Shown here: piece after piece, positions 58,911 through 64,000 of the stretch
How the letters are laid out: every line of letters begins with the position of its first letter
How positions within the stretch are numbered: the first letter of the stretch is position 1
Source of the DNA: Mastigias papua
Lineage: Eukaryota; Cnidaria; Scyphozoa; Rhizostomeae; Mastigiidae
Reading direction: 5' to 3'
Length of the DNA stretch: 64,000 bases
Assembly (NCBI GenBank): GCA_964019165.1
Contig: OZ025272.1
Span: forward strand, 8,184,493-8,248,492
Notes under the pieces: generated by a model
What the model was told of the DNA's origin: nothing
Databases searched by the model: none
What the model saw: only the letters and a program-made list of their open reading frames with translations
Program-made: the position numbers and the translations under genes

Positions 58911-61900
58911 GTGAGTAGTTTTCGTAAATACCGAGTTGGTAAATTTAATTAATCATGGTTTTAGAGTAAAGCGAGGTTGAATCGTATCTCTATGAAATGA
59001 ACAGAAGGTCTACAGTCTTAGCAAATGATTGGATATTTAATCACTAGGTTTGTTGCTAGCTTCTTTTTCTCCTCCAGAGGGAAATACTGAAGTGAAACAT
59101 GGAAGGTATCTATTAATGTGCTGTATGAAGGTCTGTCTTATAAGCAATTAGTGGCCTATTTTCAGTGGTGATGCCTCTGTTTTAGGACTGCTGTTCAGAG
59201 CAGTAATTACCCTTAGTGTTACGAAGCGTGTCTTGGAATTTTAGGTGCTATTCATTCTTTTGATTTCTTCTTGAAGTTAAATGGATTGCCATCTTTTATT
59301 GATAATTTTTCTTTTGCAAATGTGAAAGTTTAGTCAAAGACCTCGCTTGCAAGTTGCTAACCTTAAACGTCGTCATTGAAATTTGTCTTATCCATAACCA
59401 ATTTTTTGGATAGGTGAAGTTATTATTTTGATTATTAATAGTATCATGCCGTGTACATTTCTAATAACAATGGAAAGTATCCATTATTGTTTGAGTTAGC
59501 ACAGTCATTGATACTATATGGCTGGAACTCTACTGCAAATCATAGGCCTTCTTTGATGCAAAAGTGCTCTCTAGCCAATCATCCACTCGTGCGTTCCATA
59601 CACTAAGATTATTCCACAGGAACCCTGTTGAGAAATGTTCTCAATTATGATTGTTAATCAATGATTTATTGATGATGATTGAAAATCATTGTTTTGTCAT
59701 GGCTGGAATTTCAAAGCAGTTTTTGGGTTCTTTTTCATACAATATGAATCTCATCTAACTTTTTCTATGTCAAGTTTATCAGTAAATTAAGGACGTCCTA
59801 AACCATAAAAAAGATTCATCCTCACTCTTTAGCGTTAATTGTAATCTTGATTTTGAGTTGTTGTCACGGACAGAAGTACTAACGGAACGGGCAATGGCTA
59901 CTTTTTTGGATGCACTAACTTATTGTAGAAATCCCTGCCAAGTTCTAAGGAAATATCAAATAAAGAGGGTAAGAACCATTTAAAGCAAATTACCATCAGA
60001 ATTCAGCATGTCATTGTGACAATAAGATATTAATTGAAGACATAGAAGATTGTCGTTAGTATGTTGTGTTTGAATAAAAGTCTACTTAACATGGATTAAC
60101 AAGATATATATGATGTATTTGTAAGGTCCACTTGTCTTTAAAGCATCACCTTAAGTTATTTGTTAGCGTTTTGAGGGTTTCAAGACATCCCATCACCACC
60201 ACCAAAATTTTGATCATGCCAAGACAAATAATCACAGTATCGTTATACAACTTCTTAAGTCATAATTGCAAAGCCATGTCTGATAATAGTAAGCAATGAT
60301 GAATCAAGCATAAGTTTTCTTAAACCGGTAGTACCAGTTTTGACAAAACTACGAGAAGAAACTAGATGCAGAAAATTTGCGAGAAAATCAATCAGGTGTT
60401 CCGTAAATGGGGAAAGGTCAGTTTCCATCAACGATTAGCTTTGCTTTGTAACGGAGATTTTAAGCATGGAAATGATAACACCAGGTTGGCAAAAAATCAA
60501 AGATAGTTCGAGTCGGTGGCTGCACTACAATATCCAAGACATTGCAAAATGAGCAATCTGCTAGTATTATAATGTAAATACTCAGGATCTAACTAATATT
60601 CATAAACATATTACGAAGTATTAGGACTGTCACAATATTTTTCACGGACTGATTGACTTTGTCACGGGCGGAAAAAGGTTTGTCGATGAATAAAAGTTAA
60701 AGCAGCTAGATGGAAGGATACTGAGAATATTCTGTGGATTTGATATAGAGTATTTTAGAACTTCTGTTTTGTTAAACTTTGAGGATGAAAATTCACATAC
60801 AGAATAAAGCAAAATGTGAACATTTCTATACGAGCAAATAATATATGTTCGTCAAGCTTTTTAACACAATGTCAGCCACTATAGAAGGGTGTCAGAAGTT
60901 TATTGAAAGATCTCTCAATATTGTTATCACAAGGCAATCAGGAGTTTGCTAGCATCCATATTTTCATCTGCAATATTGCATCAAATATTCCTTCTATAAA
61001 ATTCTACTATAAAAGACTTTAAAATACTTAAATCTAACGTAATTCCTCTCCAGAAAGTATTAAGATTAGCACATTAAAGTATTTTCATTTCTGGCTGATA
61101 GGTTGACCAATTTTCAATAATTACCTATTGCAGTACCTCAATGCCACACCTTTTCTTCTTTGCACCTCAATAAGGAAGTCATAAAAGAAGTCAAGAATCT
61201 AGCTAAGCTAGTTCATTTAATTGTGAATTTGACTTGCTAGCTTTGATTTTTAGCAGTGTTAGACGCAAACCTCTAAGCTGATATTTTGTCATGTTATTTC
61301 AGTTATCGACGGGATAAGTTGGTAGGATTTTCTGCCTTGTTTTATGTTCAATATCTCCAAGCTGTTCAGGACCTCAGAGGGCCTTTGATCTGTTGTATAC
61401 ATTAAAGATTTGAATCTAGAACACAATGGCCCGTGTTTGAATGATAACGCGGCCAAGTTTCCCTCTAGTTATATTTGCAGCAGTTTCCAGCAGCTGCAGT
61501 TTATAGAATTAGCGTAGCATTAAGTATCTTATGTCAACATCTTTATTCTCCTTAATTTGACTTCTACTATGACAATTGAAGATTGATTAATTTATGACTA
61601 TGTTCAACTTATTTTGAAAACAAGGAAATATTCAATTTTAAGTGGCAATAGAATTTCTTAATGAACACTTTTCAATTAGAAAGCATACATCTAGGAACAG
61701 TGATACATTTGGCTTATCATGGTTTACACTTAGAGCTGATTTGATCATGATTCTTCTAATTTTGTAATGATGTACGTGCACAAAGGCCCTACGTATTTGT
61801 CATTACCTCACTAAGAATTTTATAGTATTTTTGGGAAATACACGAATGACTTACTGATCGATAATATATCGCTTTCAATGTGCCCGTATATTCCTTTTTT

Positions 61901-64000
61901 TCTATAGATTATTGTTTTTCTATGAGAATATTACTATCAAGCAATATACCTCTGTGCATATCTACATAAATAATTGCCTATTGAAATAGTCCATATCAGT
62001 ATTATATCATAGCCTTTTGATACAATTCGTTGGATATTACATCACTTGTGCTTATAGTTTATCCGTGATACTTTATATGGCTTGAATTGTAGGACTTACT
62101 GTCTTTTTCTTTCTCAAAAGGTTCCTCTTTGCAGCAATTCAAACCCTGTTATTTATTTTGGAACTGTACTTAATAATACATACTATTAGCGATTACGTTT
62201 TAATAGTTACTTTAAGGGCGGCATCTTTGCTACTAGCGGAATATGTACTTACGGTTTTTCTTGTGGCTACTCATTCATGGTATATAGTTTTACAATGAGA
62301 ATCTTCTAGATTGATTAGAATTTCACTATGAAGTTACTATTTATCGCTGGGAATAACTGAACTCATTGAAATATGAAGTAAGCGTTGTTTTTGTAGACAA
62401 CATAGCACAATGCCGAGTTCTTTGCTTATTCCATATTTTTGGACCGCTTTTTGCCACATGCCGCAGTTAAAGTTCGGAACGCAAAGCCCTCTATGAAACA
62501 CTGCTACGTGGATTAAACACAGTTCTTGCAAATTTGACTGCTATGAATGGAAGTGACCTCCTAATTATAGATTGCTTGCAGTGATAAATGTGTTCAAAAT
62601 TGAAAAATCCGTAAGCGATTTTATCTTTAATAGCACAAAATCCGTTTTTTTGGCCTTTTACATGTAAGCTACTTTTAAAGCTGCTAGGATTGTAAATATG
62701 AATTCTACAGCGCAAGATGCATACCACTTATTGTTTACTGTTCTCCTACTAGATTTTTAGATGGTCTTGCTCTTCTTTTCACATCCTATTAACTTCATTC
62801 AAGTATGGGCATTTAATCCTTGCATTGTTTGCAAAAGTCGGACATCCCAATGTTTTTGCTTTTGAAGCAAAGCGCTTAACGTTTTCAACATTGTTATCTC
62901 ATCACATCATAGATAATATTAGTAACTAACAATAGCTCCATTAGGAGAATTGCGCGTTCAGTAAGACCAGAGGTGCCTGTTCTAACTATGCTCACAGCTC
63001 GATTTAGCACTCCGTGGAGCTCATTAGTTCAGTCGTAATATAGCGACAGATTAGTGCGCATGACATTAAATTTTGCAAATAATTATGACCACTACGACTT
63101 TATTTTCCACCATCCCTTGATTGATCTTGAGGATACATTTTCCTCATTTTCATAATGGCAAACAATCCATCAGCAAAAATCTGAGACATTTATGCACTCT
63201 TGAACGTTTTATGCGTCGAAGTTCTTAATGCATTATTCATTAGTATCACCCAAACAAATCTGCCAATAGAGCAAGACTCAAAGTTTTAGATAGCTTAATT
63301 GATTAGTTTCTTTGAGTTTAAAAGCCGAAGCTTCTTTATCTCCATCACCGTAGTAGGCTGCTTGTCTGTAAGGAACACGGGGTTTTTATCATTCACAATA
63401 CACTTGCTCTCTTCGGCTTCTATTCTTTGTTTGACAATAGCTTTTATAGGCATAAAACTAGTGAAATAGCACTTTTTAAACGGTTTTATCTGCAAACATA
63501 AATCATCCATTGTTTCAAAAAGAGCTAAATGTCGAGAAATTATTGAAATTTATCATGTAAGTAAACTTTATGAGAAAAATAGTATTAGTAGTATGAAATA
63601 ATTTTCAGCCTATTAAATTTGGACGAAGGAGAATCGACAGCATGAATATGGTGTTAATTTTCCAAAGAACAAGATATCTTTTATCTGTTTGCTTATGACT
63701 CTTCGATTAAGAAAGTTAAGACTCATAAAATGTATTGAGATCCAAATTGAACGTTAGTTTATGGTGTTGGTAGTTCCAAGTATCAAACGTACCTCTTCGA
63801 GTTTTTGTTGTATTTGATGGACACGCATTGAAATCTCATTTCTTTTCTAAGTAAGTATGCAAGCAAGCTTCATACATATAATTCATTTAAAGTTAGTATT
63901 TATATACAACAGAATAAAGGTCATTCAAAAAGTACGAAACAGCGAGGGGGCGGGTGGGTATGCATCATTTTTGTGACAAGTTGTTATGGAATAGTTAGGA
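58911..64000. other. OSGEP intron 11 (at least 5.1 kb in window), no exon recognised
   Basis: AT-rich sequence after the donor GTGAGT at 58911. I looked for the conserved C-terminal OSGEP blocks (RLQEMM-, DERFCIDNG-, QRYRTD-like) on the plus strand and found none. Near 59883 a 15-base word GAACGGGCAATGGCT repeats the first bases of exon 11 but is not followed by OSGEP coding. The rest shows nothing I can name. Confidence 0.45.

Overview
The window reads as intron-rich, AT-rich animal (metazoan) nuclear DNA. It shows standard GT/AG introns, single-exon GPCR coding, several non-LTR retrotransposon families, MITE-like elements, and no operons or ribosome binding sites. The retroelement protein families and the GPCR type resemble those I know from cnidarians such as corals and sea anemones. 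That placement is an inference; another marine invertebrate is possible.

Four host genes can be supported. (1) A one-exon HAP40/F8A gene lies on the minus strand (2131-3066). (2) Divergent from it, 287 bp away, is a complete 11-exon 3-ketodihydrosphingosine reductase gene, KDSR (3354-17070, plus strand, 334 residues, every intron in phase 0). (3) A one-exon class A GPCR lies at 29992-31035 (plus). (4) The first 11 coding exons of OSGEP, the KEOPS-complex tRNA t6A synthase subunit, run from 43682 to 58910 (plus). Its C-terminal exon(s) were not found and should lie past position 64000.

Between KDSR and the GPCR (17.1-30 kb) the DNA is a graveyard. It holds a decayed minus-strand gene of a widespread invertebrate transposon-associated family (GERFHQD motif), then five non-LTR (LINE) fragments of at least three families, all broken. 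From 31.7 to 36.1 kb a long, almost perfect palindrome sits next to the most complete LINE, a CR1-like element with a 2A-like motif, a PHD-like finger, an endonuclease and a reverse transcriptase. From 37 to 43.5 kb come LINE ends, a PIF/Harbinger-like MITE, a second TIR element and an 82-bp tandem duplication just upstream of OSGEP. The OSGEP introns carry a foldback repeat, two LINE copies, a tRNA-derived SINE-like sequence, a pogo/Tigger-like MITE, and a diverged inverted repeat that encloses a second near-perfect palindrome.

The host genes have unrelated jobs: sphingolipid synthesis, huntingtin partner, receptor, tRNA modification. I see no gene cluster acting as one system. The most unusual signals are structural: two palindromes with one mismatch each over 237 and 207 bp, a homogeneous 63-bp minisatellite inside KDSR, and the 2A-like motif in the LINE. 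All coordinates were read by eye. Exon borders are supported by splice sites and by continuous reading frame; the edges of decayed elements are approximate.
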